From NCBI GenBank assembly GCA_016124535.1, contig WGNK01000042.1, positions 1 through 56,255 on the forward strand: a stretch of 56,255 bases of DNA, given 5' to 3'. This DNA is from Azospirillum sp. GTDB taxonomy: Bacteria > Pseudomonadota > Alphaproteobacteria > Azospirillales > Azospirillaceae. The notes under the pieces are model-generated. The model made no database searches. It saw nothing but the letters and a program-made list of their open reading frames with translations, and had not been told where the DNA came from. The position numbers and the translations under genes are program-made. Each line of letters begins with the position of its first letter. Position 1 is the first letter of the stretch. Of the stretch, positions 1 to 6,707 are shown one piece after another.

Positions 1-88
1 CGTATTCGCCCCGATGGTCCGCCACCATCCGCACCGCCCGCGACCGCACTTCAGGCGAAAACGATGCCGTTGTCTTCTTGCCGTCCAT
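1..88 (-). CDS. IS3-family OrfA-type transposase, N-terminal fragment cut by the window edge
   Basis: The reverse strand from 88 opens with ATG and reads MDGKKTTASFSPEVRSRAVR, then MVADHRGEY up to the window edge. This is the typical start of the small helix-turn-helix protein OrfA of IS3-group insertion sequences, which binds the IS ends and is joined to OrfB by a programmed frameshift. The motif F-S-P-E-V-R-x-R-A-V-R-M-V is seen directly; the family assignment is established knowledge of IS3 OrfA proteins. A purine-rich GAGAGG lies upstream of the ATG (about 95-105). Only 29 codons are visible, so whether the IS is intact is unknown. Its position just inside an integrated element fits accessory DNA. 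Confidence 0.75.
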   Translation of the reverse strand, partial: MDGKKTTASFSPEVRSRAVRMVADHRGEY

Positions 89-272
89 GGCCCCATCCTC
101 TCAAGAGTTGGAGCCTCCGGCAATCCCGGGGCGGTTCAGATAGGAAGTCGTTGAGAGGTGAGAGTTTCGGCATGGCGCCCTCGCTAGAAGCATTTCCGCT
201 CCGCGACGATGCCGATCGGGTCAGGGGTCGGGTAGGGTAGACATTAGCCCCAGTTCGCTACCCCCATCGAAG

Positions 273-1007
273 TCACGGCGCGTTGGTGGCAGCGTCGCCG
301 AGTACGGCAAGCGAGTTTCTCAGGATCATCTCCAGAAATCTCTTGTCGGCCTCGGTGACGTGCCGACCATCCTTCTTCGCCTCGCCGAGCCGGCGCGCCC
401 GCACGCGATCGACGCTGGGGACAGCCTTGTTCCACGCCTCCAAAGTATCATTGCCTCTGAGGGGTACCGCGGGCCGGATGTGTCCGAGCCAGCCGCCCCC
501 GTTTCGGCCAGCTTCGAAATGCCCGCGTAGAATTAGGCGTCGCGTCGCCTCATTCCGGAGCGAGCTCGCCCTGTTTCCATGTGCGTGGCGAATGGGCAGC
601 AGCGGGGCTTCGCCGGCATTGGCCCGCAGCAGCTCTCCGGCCATCAAGTCGGCTACGGGTGGGGGGATTAGTCCTCGCAGGTCGAAGATAACCCTGGCCG
701 CCGCTGTGCGCATCATGTCTACACCCCCGACGCCGTCCTGACGGGTTGTGGTGGCAACGGCGCCGACCGCCGCCCATCGTCGGTCGTCCGGATCGACTTC
801 GGGGTTCGCCGAGGCAGCCGCTTCCGCCGCCGCTCGGTGGGCAACCAGCGATCCCACGCCAATTGCTCCAAGCAGTTCGACCGTCGCGGCGATCAGTTCG
901 CCCGCCTGGTCGAACCGGCCGGTGTCGTCATTCCGGCCCTGGTATGAGTCCAGCCGCGCCAGCAAGGCTGCGAAGGCCGTGATCCGGGGATCCATGGGAT
1001 TGTTCAT
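273..1007 (-). CDS. Unknown protein encoded in an overlapping pair with the integrase
   Basis: A 244-residue protein that I do not recognise. I place the start at the ATG at 1007 (MNNPMDPRITAF), because this ATG overlaps the integrase stop as ATGA (1004-1007), a usual sign of translational coupling; a longer reading upstream would run inside the integrase gene. The protein is predicted soluble, rich in Ala, Arg and Leu, with no signal peptide or membrane segment. The N-terminal two thirds look helical. A conserved-looking stretch near residues 145-215 contains LPIRHAHGNRASS and GGGWLGHIRP. The C-terminus is basic. Because it follows the integrase so tightly inside the element, a role in the element's transfer, regulation or cargo is plausible, but that is inference only. 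Confidence 0.7.
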   Translation of the reverse strand: MNNPMDPRITAFAALLARLDSYQGRNDDTGRFDQAGELIAATVELLGAIGVGSLVAHRAAAEAAASANPEVDPDDRRWAAVGAVATTTRQDGVGGVDMMRTAAARVIFDLRGLIPPPVADLMAGELLRANAGEAPLLPIRHAHGNRASSLRNEATRRLILRGHFEAGRNGGGWLGHIRPAVPLRGNDTLEAWNKAVPSVDRVRARRLGEAKKDGRHVTEADKRFLEMILRNSLAVLGDAATNAP

Positions 1008-2230
1008 GACGCTGCCCGCCGCGCCGCGAACTCGACCACGGTCGGACCGGTGTCGCCCGCGGCCACACGGGCGACATGCTCCGACCAACGGGTGAATGCG
1101 GCGACGCGCTCGGGCCATTTGTCGTCGCGGTCATAGATTTTGATCAGTTCGGCCCGCTGGTGTCCGATGCAGGTTTCCGCCAGTTCTGTCGGCACGCCCA
1201 AGCGGGACAGCCCGGACCTCAACGTGCGCCGCAGGTCGTGCAAATCGAAGGCGACGCCGCTCGCCTTCTCCACCTTCGCGACAATTTGGCTCCATCCCCT
1301 CATGACGCCGTTCGACCTTGGGCTGGCAAAGACCACCGAGGAACTGGTCCGGGGGCAGGCTTCCAGAACCTCCCGAAGTGCTGCGGTGATCGGGACGACA
1401 TGCGCCCGGCCCTGTTTGGTGTGGGTTGGTGGCAGCGTGATCCGGTCGCTCCCCACCATGTCCCAGGTCAGCCCGGACATCTCGCCCCGGCGGCAGCCGG
1501 TCAGGATCAAGGCGCGGATATACCGGCCGACCACGGTATCAGGCGTCGCAGCACGCCAGAGGGCGGCCAGTTCAGGGTCGGTCAGCGCCCGGCCGCGGCA
1601 GGCCTTGACCAGGCGTTCGGTGCGCGTCGCCCGTTGCCGGCGAACGCCAGCCAGGACGTTGGCGTGGACGCGCCCGCTCATCTGCGCCCATGCCAGGAAT
1701 GCCCGCACGTTCTTTCGCAGATCCAGCGCGGCACCCGGTTTGCCCAAAGCCTCGAGCGTTTCGATCGGAGCCAACACGTCGCGCAAGGTCAACTCGGCAA
1801 CGTCCCGTTTCTCGTACCGGGCAAGCCCCCGCCGGAGCGTTGACATCGAGTCCTTGATCTTCACGATGCCTCGGGCAGCGAGGGACGCCTCATAGTCGGT
1901 CAGCGCCTTCTCGACCGTCGCCAATTCTTTCCGTTTTGCCTCCCGCAGCTCCGCAGCGGGGTCGCGCCCAGCTGCGATCTGTCCCATGCGTTCGCGCGCC
2001 GCCTTGCGGGCTGCTGCGACGGATACGGCGGGCCAGCTCCCGAGCGTAATCTTCTGCATCGCCACTCGACGCCCGCCGCCCTCGGGACGATAGGCGACAA
2101 TCCAGGTCCGGGCATTCCCGCGGAGCCGCAGCGCCAAGCCGGCTTGCTTGGCATCCCACAGCATCACCTCGGACTTGCCCGCCGGGATCGCGGCTGCTGA
2201 TGCCAGTTGCTCGGTGAGGGTGGTCTTCAA
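1004..2230 (-). CDS. P4-type tyrosine integrase of a tRNA-associated genomic island
   Basis: A site-specific tyrosine recombinase of 408 residues. The N-terminus (about 1-100) is the arm-binding DUF4102-type domain (SEVMLWDAKQAGLALRLR; ITLGSWPAVSVAAARKAA). A core-binding domain follows at about 105-200 and the catalytic domain at about 210-380. All catalytic residues are visible: Arg247 in TGCRRGE, Lys272, His331 and Arg334 in HDLRRT, His357 in IGHQ and the nucleophile Tyr366 in KIYDRDD. The start is TTG at 2230, supported by GGAGG at 2239-2243 eight bases upstream. The gene lies next to a tRNA-Arg fragment (2397-2442), which is presumably its attachment site, and it overlaps the next gene by four bases. 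It looks intact and active. Confidence 0.95.
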   Translation of the reverse strand: MKTTLTEQLASAAAIPAGKSEVMLWDAKQAGLALRLRGNARTWIVAYRPEGGGRRVAMQKITLGSWPAVSVAAARKAARERMGQIAAGRDPAAELREAKRKELATVEKALTDYEASLAARGIVKIKDSMSTLRRGLARYEKRDVAELTLRDVLAPIETLEALGKPGAALDLRKNVRAFLAWAQMSGRVHANVLAGVRRQRATRTERLVKACRGRALTDPELAALWRAATPDTVVGRYIRALILTGCRRGEMSGLTWDMVGSDRITLPPTHTKQGRAHVVPITAALREVLEACPRTSSSVVFASPRSNGVMRGWSQIVAKVEKASGVAFDLHDLRRTLRSGLSRLGVPTELAETCIGHQRAELIKIYDRDDKWPERVAAFTRWSEHVARVAAGDTGPTVVEFAARRAAS

Positions 2231-2396
2231 GGGTCAATCCTCCGATATCGTCGGCCGGGGCAGCACCGGGGCAGCACGGGCCGGGATCGCTCGGGATCGC
2301 CGAGCACCCCTCAATATCGGCAGTAAATGGCTGGTTTCAAGGGAGTTACGTGCTGCCCGATCGCAGGGTATCGGCTAGGATCGCCCGCTTGCCACT

Positions 2397-2442
2397 CCTT
2401 CTAAGCGAGTGGTCGCTGGTTCGAGTCCAGCCGGGGTCGCCA
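2397..2442 (+). other. tRNA-Arg(TCT) 3' fragment; integrase attachment site and island boundary
   Basis: The + strand carries the 3' part of a tRNA: anticodon loop CTTCTAA (2398-2404, anticodon TCT), 3' anticodon strand GCGAG (2405-2409), variable loop TGGTC, a perfect T arm (GCTGG / TTCGAGT / CCAGC, 2415-2431), acceptor strand CGGGGTC, discriminator G and encoded CCA (2440-2442). The 5' half is missing: the anticodon-stem partner should be CTCGC but is CACTC, and no GACCCCG acceptor strand occurs about 76 bases before the CCA. A tRNA 3' end without its 5' half directly beside a tyrosine integrase is the expected att duplication. It implies the island runs leftward off the window and the intact tRNA is at its far end. 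Confidence 0.85.
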
Positions 2443-2595
2443 TCGCTCGGACGCACAAGACTGCCCCCGCATCCAACCTTCGGGGGTATCCGGGCTCGGT
2501 GGGGTTGGGTCCGAGCGGCATCGGCGCTCGACATCCGCGCTCGGCGAGCGGGGCAATCGCCGCGCCCCGCGGGGGAGCCCGGCGGGGGAGCGGAG

Positions 2596-3831
2596 TCAGC
2601 CCTCGGCGTGGCGGGGGCGCGGCAGTTTGGCGCCGGTCAGGTCGGCGTCGTCGAGATCCGCCTCCTCCAGCATCGCGTCTGCCAGATTGGCCGAGATCAG
2701 GCGGCTGCCACAGAGCAGCGCCTGCTTGAGATCGGCGCCGAACAGATTGGTTGCCCAGGTGCGGCCGGTTGATCGCCCCTTGGGGTCCCTGATCTCCGCG
2801 GGCCCCAAATTACAGCGGGTGAGGTCGGCGCCGCGCAGCACCGCGTAACTGAGATTGGCGCCGGACAGATCGGCCTCGGTCAAGTTGGCGCCTTCGAGAT
2901 CCGCCCCCGACAGATCGGCCAGCATCAGCCGCGCCCGGGTCAGCGCCGCCTGCGCCAGCGAGGCGCCGCGCAGGCTGGCGGCGCTCAGATTGACGTTGCG
3001 CAGATCGACCCGCCGCAGATCCGCACCATCAAGGTCGGCACGGCGCCCCTTGGAGCCGAAGCTGTCGATCCACCGTTCATGATCGAAGATCGAACGCTGC
3101 AACTCAGAACCCAAGGTGTCGAGCGGCCGGCTGAACAAGGCGCCGGTCAGGTCGGCGCCGCTCAGGTCGCAATCGGCCAATCGGGTCCCACACAGATCGG
3201 CGTTGCGGAAAATCGCCCCGGTCACCACGGCACCGGCGAGATCAGCACCATTCAGGCGGGAATTGGTGAAATTGGTCCGGATCAGCAGCGCGGCCGAGAG
3301 GTCTGCGTTGAGCAGGGTGCTGTCGGTCAGGTTGGCCTCGGTGAGTACCGCCTTATGCAGAATTGCCGAGCTGAGATCGGCAGGGGCAAGGGGCCGCGGC
3401 ACCACGATCGGTGGCGGCCGCTTGCCGTTGGTGGCAGCCGAGGCTTTCGGACCGTCGCCCTCGCTGTCACGGGTGTTGCGCTGGGTGGTGACCAGGGAGC
3501 CAACCCGCAAATCGGCGCCTGACAGATCGGCCTGAGTGAAATTGGCGCCGCGCAGCCGGGCGCCGCGCAAATTAGTGCCCGACAGGTTGGCGCCGCTGAT
3601 ATCCGCCTGGCGGAGATCGACGCAAAAGAGATCGGCCCCGGCCAGATTTGAGGCGAGCAACCGGCATCGGCTGAGCTTGGCGCCGACCATCTTGGCCGCG
3701 CGCAGGTCGCAGTTGGTCAGATCGACGCCTTCGAGGTCGGCGAGATTGAGGTTCGCGCGGGCGCCGTCGGTCTGGCCCCGGACCCAGCGGGCATGTCGTT
3801 CGAGAATGTCGTTGAGCTGGTTCGGCGTCAT
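2596..3831 (-). CDS. Pentapeptide-repeat protein
   Basis: A 411-residue protein made almost wholly of A(D/N)Lxx pentapeptide repeats. They run from about residue 25 to the C-terminus (for example LSGANLSGTNLRGARLRGAN) and form a right-handed quadrilateral beta-helix. The repeats fall into three blocks, separated by two low-complexity inserts at about residues 113-145 and 245-265. There is no signal peptide or obvious catalytic domain. Members of this family include DNA-mimic gyrase protectors of the Qnr/MfpA type, but most have no known role and this one is much longer than Qnr (about 215 residues). The Met at 3831 is the natural start. It lies just outside the island boundary and is transcribed toward it. 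Confidence 0.9.
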   Translation of the reverse strand: MTPNQLNDILERHARWVRGQTDGARANLNLADLEGVDLTNCDLRAAKMVGAKLSRCRLLASNLAGADLFCVDLRQADISGANLSGTNLRGARLRGANFTQADLSGADLRVGSLVTTQRNTRDSEGDGPKASAATNGKRPPPIVVPRPLAPADLSSAILHKAVLTEANLTDSTLLNADLSAALLIRTNFTNSRLNGADLAGAVVTGAIFRNADLCGTRLADCDLSGADLTGALFSRPLDTLGSELQRSIFDHERWIDSFGSKGRRADLDGADLRRVDLRNVNLSAASLRGASLAQAALTRARLMLADLSGADLEGANLTEADLSGANLSYAVLRGADLTRCNLGPAEIRDPKGRSTGRTWATNLFGADLKQALLCGSRLISANLADAMLEEADLDDADLTGAKLPRPRHAEG

Positions 3832-4223
3832 TCAACGGGCTCGGCATCTCGTCACAGCGGATCGGAAACTGGCATGGTTCCATCGTACCGGCGCATGGCG
3901 GCGACTATGGATGGCCATTCGTTACTGAAGCCTAAACGCTGGGTCAGATCTCCGCCTGCTCCGGGGGTGCGGTAGCGCCGGCCGCCGGGGTCAATCGCTC
4001 ACGATAAAATGATTCGGAATTTTGCCGCTTCCGAGCCCGGCGGCGGGACCGCGGCGGACTCCGGACGGTCCCGCTATGGCTAAATAAATCCGAGCAAAAC
4101 CATATGTTTCCGGCGACCGTCAAATAGCTCTTGACAGTGACCCCGCGAAAATCGCTTAAAACCACAGTAACGGCGCTTCGCCGTCATCCGAATTCAAGGC
4201 TCGCGACCGATCGCGGAGGCTTC
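3832..4223. other. Intergenic region between divergent genes
   Basis: Almost 400 bases separate the pentapeptide gene (leftward) from the DUF882 gene (rightward). The part around 4080-4160 is clearly A+T-richer than its surroundings and contains a plausible sigma70-type promoter (listed separately). I see no coding sequence or strong hairpin in the rest. Confidence 0.5.
4131..4159 (+). promoter_or_regulatory. Putative sigma70-type promoter for the DUF882 gene
   Basis: TTGACA at 4131-4136 is a perfect -35 consensus. It is followed after 17 bases by GCTTAA (4154-4159), a weaker -10. It sits 65 bases before the ATG at 4224 in an A+T-rich patch of otherwise GC-rich DNA. This is prediction from consensus only. 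Confidence 0.4.
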
Positions 4224-5411
4224 ATGGCGGATCAGACTGCTCGTTCAGAATCGCGCTCCGACGTCGGCAGGCGGCAATTTCTCCGGCTCGGAGCAGCCGC
4301 TACCGTCTCAGCCGCAGTCCTCACGCCGACCGACCTGCTGGCCGGTTTTCCCCGACCGACTCGTCATCTTTCCTTCAACAACATCAATACCGGCGAGCGT
4401 TTTTCCGGGGAATATTGGTCGAATGGCCGTTATTTCCCCGACGCCCTGCGCGAAATCAACCGTTTTATGCGCGATTGGCGGACCGGAGACGTCCACTGGA
4501 TCGACCCCAAACTGCTGGATCTGGTGTTCGCCCTGCAGAGCCGGCTGGGCATCAGGGGCCCGTTCCAAGTCGTCTGCGGCTATCGGGCGCCGCGGACCAA
4601 CCGGATTCGCTACGCGATGCGCTCCGGCGTCGCCAAGAACAGCTTCCACATGAAGGGCCAGGCGATCGACATCCGGCTGCCCGGCGTATCGCTGAGCGAA
4701 CTCCATGCCCAGGCGGTCAGCCTGCGCGCCGGCGGCGTCGGCTATTACCCGCACAGCGACTTCATTCACGTCGATGTCGGTCCGGTTCGCTACTGGGGCG
4801 CCGGCCGCTATCAGGTGCGGCCGTCCAATCGCGGCCTCGCCCGCCAGCCGCTCGATCTGCCCGGTGAGGATACCGATTCCGAAGCGCTGTTCGATGTCGA
4901 AGCCGTGCAGGAGGATGTCCAGCCGATCAGCCGCAGCGTTTCCAGGCACGGCAGCAGCGACCGCGGTGCTGCCCGTGGGGAGCCTGGACGTGCCCTGTCC
5001 CGGCGGGTCGCACGCAAGCCCCGCCACGACCTGACCTTGGCCGATAAAAGCGGGTCGTCGTCGGGTATGCAGAAAGTTGCGCACAAGCCCGGCGCGCAAA
5101 TCGCGTCGCAGACCGGGCCGGTCGGCGGCGAACCGACGCTGGAGGCGCTGAAGCAGCGACTGGCGACGCAAAAGGCCAGCCTGGAATTCCCCGCGCCGGA
5201 TCTGCTGCCTCCCGATCTGGCGGCTACCGACGACCTGCTCGACGCCTGGGTCCGTCAAATCCCACGCAAGCCCGGCAACCCCAGCTTCGACGTTGCCGAG
5301 CGGGTATTCGACGCGGTTGCCCGCCCGGCCGGGGCGAAGCCGAGCGCGCCAGGCCTCGGCGACTTGGTCAAGGCGCATCTGCGCCTGCCCGGACGCAAGC
5401 CGATCGGCTGA
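4224..5411 (+). CDS. Tat-exported DUF882 (YcbK/MepK-like) murein endopeptidase
   Basis: A 395-residue protein. The start is ATG 4224, five bases after GGAGG (4214-4218). Residues about 15-42 form a Tat signal (GRRQFLRLGAAATVSA), so the protein is exported folded to the periplasm. Residues about 50-205 are the DUF882/peptidase M15-like domain, with the zinc-ligand patterns seen in E. coli YcbK (MepK): HMKGQAIDIR and FIHVDVGPVRYWG. That enzyme cleaves peptide cross-links in murein; the same activity here is inference from the motifs. The C-terminal half (about 210-395) is a low-complexity basic extension with recurrent RKPG/RKPR stretches, much longer than in YcbK (about 180 residues). It may bind the wall or partner proteins. 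Confidence 0.88.
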   Translation: MADQTARSESRSDVGRRQFLRLGAAATVSAAVLTPTDLLAGFPRPTRHLSFNNINTGERFSGEYWSNGRYFPDALREINRFMRDWRTGDVHWIDPKLLDLVFALQSRLGIRGPFQVVCGYRAPRTNRIRYAMRSGVAKNSFHMKGQAIDIRLPGVSLSELHAQAVSLRAGGVGYYPHSDFIHVDVGPVRYWGAGRYQVRPSNRGLARQPLDLPGEDTDSEALFDVEAVQEDVQPISRSVSRHGSSDRGAARGEPGRALSRRVARKPRHDLTLADKSGSSSGMQKVAHKPGAQIASQTGPVGGEPTLEALKQRLATQKASLEFPAPDLLPPDLAATDDLLDAWVRQIPRKPGNPSFDVAERVFDAVARPAGAKPSAPGLGDLVKAHLRLPGRKPIG

Positions 5412-5428
5412 CCGCCGCCGCTCCGCCC

Positions 5429-5911
5429 TCAGCCGCCAGCGCCCGGCGCTGGCGTGAGTGGTTTGCGGAAATAGATCTTGGTGAACCCGACTAGAAAATC
5501 GGGAATTTCGGCCAGGACCTGGTAGCCCTGACCGCGGTAGAAGGCCGGCGCCTGAAAGCTGAAGGTATTCAGCGTGCAGCGCTCGCAGCCGTGTTCGCGG
5601 GCCGCCTGTTCGATGGCGTCGAGCAAGCGGCTGCCCGCCCCCTGCCCGCGTAAGTCATCGACGACCCACAGCCAATCCAGAAAGAAGTCGCGGCCGGCGA
5701 TAAAGCCGACCGCGCCACCGACCACCCGTGACGATTCGTCGCCGTCCACGCCCGGCGCCAGCGCGGCACGGCGCAGAAAGGCGGCGAGGCGCGCCTTGGA
5801 CGGCCCGGTGTGGTGCTCGTTGTACGCCCGCAGGCCGATCAGAACGGCGTCGAGATCGCGCGACAGCGGTGCCGCGGTCACGTCGATCGTGCAGGCGCTC
5901 GCGCTGGTCAT
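5429..5911 (-). CDS. GNAT-family N-acetyltransferase
   Basis: A 160-residue GNAT acetyltransferase, which transfers acetyl from acetyl-CoA to an amine. The acetyl-CoA pyrophosphate-binding motif is DDLRGQGAGSRLLDAIEQAA (about residues 83-102), preceded by the beta4 strand FFLDWLWV. The later segment CERCTLNTFSFQAPAFYRGQGY is motif B and contains the common F-Y-x-x-x-G-Y turn. The substrate cannot be told from sequence. The ATG at 5911 overlaps the stop of the upstream LolD-like gene by four bases (ATGA), so the two are probably translated together, though no functional link between them is obvious. Confidence 0.88.
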   Translation of the reverse strand: MTSASACTIDVTAAPLSRDLDAVLIGLRAYNEHHTGPSKARLAAFLRRAALAPGVDGDESSRVVGGAVGFIAGRDFFLDWLWVVDDLRGQGAGSRLLDAIEQAAREHGCERCTLNTFSFQAPAFYRGQGYQVLAEIPDFLVGFTKIYFRKPLTPAPGAGG

Positions 5912-6579
5912 GGCTGCTCTGCCAGGACGCCGTCGCGCAGTTCCAGCACCCGATCCATGCGTGCCGCCAATTCCAGATTGTGGGTCGCGACCAGGGCGCC
6001 CAGCCGGTTGGCCCGCACCAGCCCGATCAGCATCTCGAACACATGTTCGGCGGTATGGTGGTCGAGATTGCCGGTCGGCTCGTCGGCGATCAGCACCGCG
6101 GGCTGGTTGGCCAGCGCCCGTGCGATTGCCACCCGCTGCTGCTCGCCACCCGAAAGCTTGGCCGGCCGGTGGCCGATCCGATCGGCGAGCCCGACCCCGG
6201 CCAGCAGGGCACGGGCGCGCTCCGCCGCCTGGCGCCGGGTGGTGCCGGCGATCATCTGAGGCAGCACGACGTTCTCCTCGGCGGTGAACTCGGGCAGCAG
6301 GTGGTGGAATTGGTAGACAAAGCCGATCCGTCGTCGCCGTAGTTCGGTGCGCTCCGCATCGCCCAATCCGGTCGCATCGGTGTCGCCGATCCGCACCGAG
6401 CCGGCGTCGGGTTTTTCCAGCAGACCGGCGATGTGGAGCAGCGTCGATTTGCCAGCCCCCGACGGTCCGACCAGGGCGACCAGTTCGCCGGGCGCCACCG
6501 ACAGCGACGCCCCACGCAACACCTCCAGCCGCGTCCCCGCCTGCTCAAAGGTCCGCACCACACCGTCAAGTACGATCAT
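5908..6579 (-). CDS. lolD: LolD-like ABC transporter ATP-binding protein
   Basis: A 223-residue ATPase of the MacB/LolD family. It has Walker A GPSGAGKSTLL (about 38-48), Q-loop in FVYQFHHLLPEFTAEENV, signature LSGGEQQRVAIARAL (about 143-157) and Walker B VLIADEPTGNLD (about 164-175). The FHHLLPEFTAEENV segment is characteristic of LolD, which powers release of outer-membrane lipoproteins to LolA together with LolC/LolE. No membrane partner is adjacent: upstream is a repeat-rich gap and then fumarase. The partner must therefore be elsewhere, or this belongs to another MacB-type system. It overlaps the GNAT gene as ATGA. Confidence 0.85.
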   Translation of the reverse strand: MIVLDGVVRTFEQAGTRLEVLRGASLSVAPGELVALVGPSGAGKSTLLHIAGLLEKPDAGSVRIGDTDATGLGDAERTELRRRRIGFVYQFHHLLPEFTAEENVVLPQMIAGTTRRQAAERARALLAGVGLADRIGHRPAKLSGGEQQRVAIARALANQPAVLIADEPTGNLDHHTAEHVFEMLIGLVRANRLGALVATHNLELAARMDRVLELRDGVLAEQP

Positions 6580-6589
6580 CGGCAGGCAA

Positions 6590-6700
6590 ACTCCAGGGGC
6601 TCTGCCCCTGACCCCGCCGGGGCCGCGAGGCCCCAGACCCCATCAATCGGTTTCCAAAGGCCCACGGCCTGTGGTGGGGTTGTAGGGGCAAAGCCCCTAC
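6590..6700. repeat. Compound palindromic intergenic element (REP-like)
   Basis: The gap between lolD and the fumarase gene is built from consecutive palindromes: CAGGGGC-tct-GCCCCTG (about 6596-6612), GGGGCC-gcga-GGCCCC (about 6619-6634) and GTAGGGGC-aaa-GCCCCTAC (6682-6700). Such G/C palindromic clusters are commonly dispersed between genes in Rhodospirillales genomes. Only one copy is seen in this window, so calling it a repeat is inference. The last hairpin lies just beyond the fumarase stop and could end its transcript, although no T tract follows. Confidence 0.5.
6682..6700 (-). terminator. Hairpin downstream of fumarase
   Basis: Perfect 8-bp stem GTAGGGGC/GCCCCTAC with an AAA (TTT on the gene strand) loop, starting eight bases after the fumarase stop codon. 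It is a compact, stable structure without a U tract, so termination efficiency is uncertain. Confidence 0.45.
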
Positions 6701-6707
6701 GGTTCAA

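Noticed and set aside
2351..2442. A complete tRNA gene at the island boundary
   Set aside because: Only the 3' half is tRNA-like; the 5' anticodon strand and the acceptor partner GACCCCG are absent, so it is an att fragment, not a functional tRNA.
2596..3831. Many overlapping + strand frames opposite the pentapeptide gene
   Set aside because: They are the antisense mirror of a repetitive gene and have no protein-like features.
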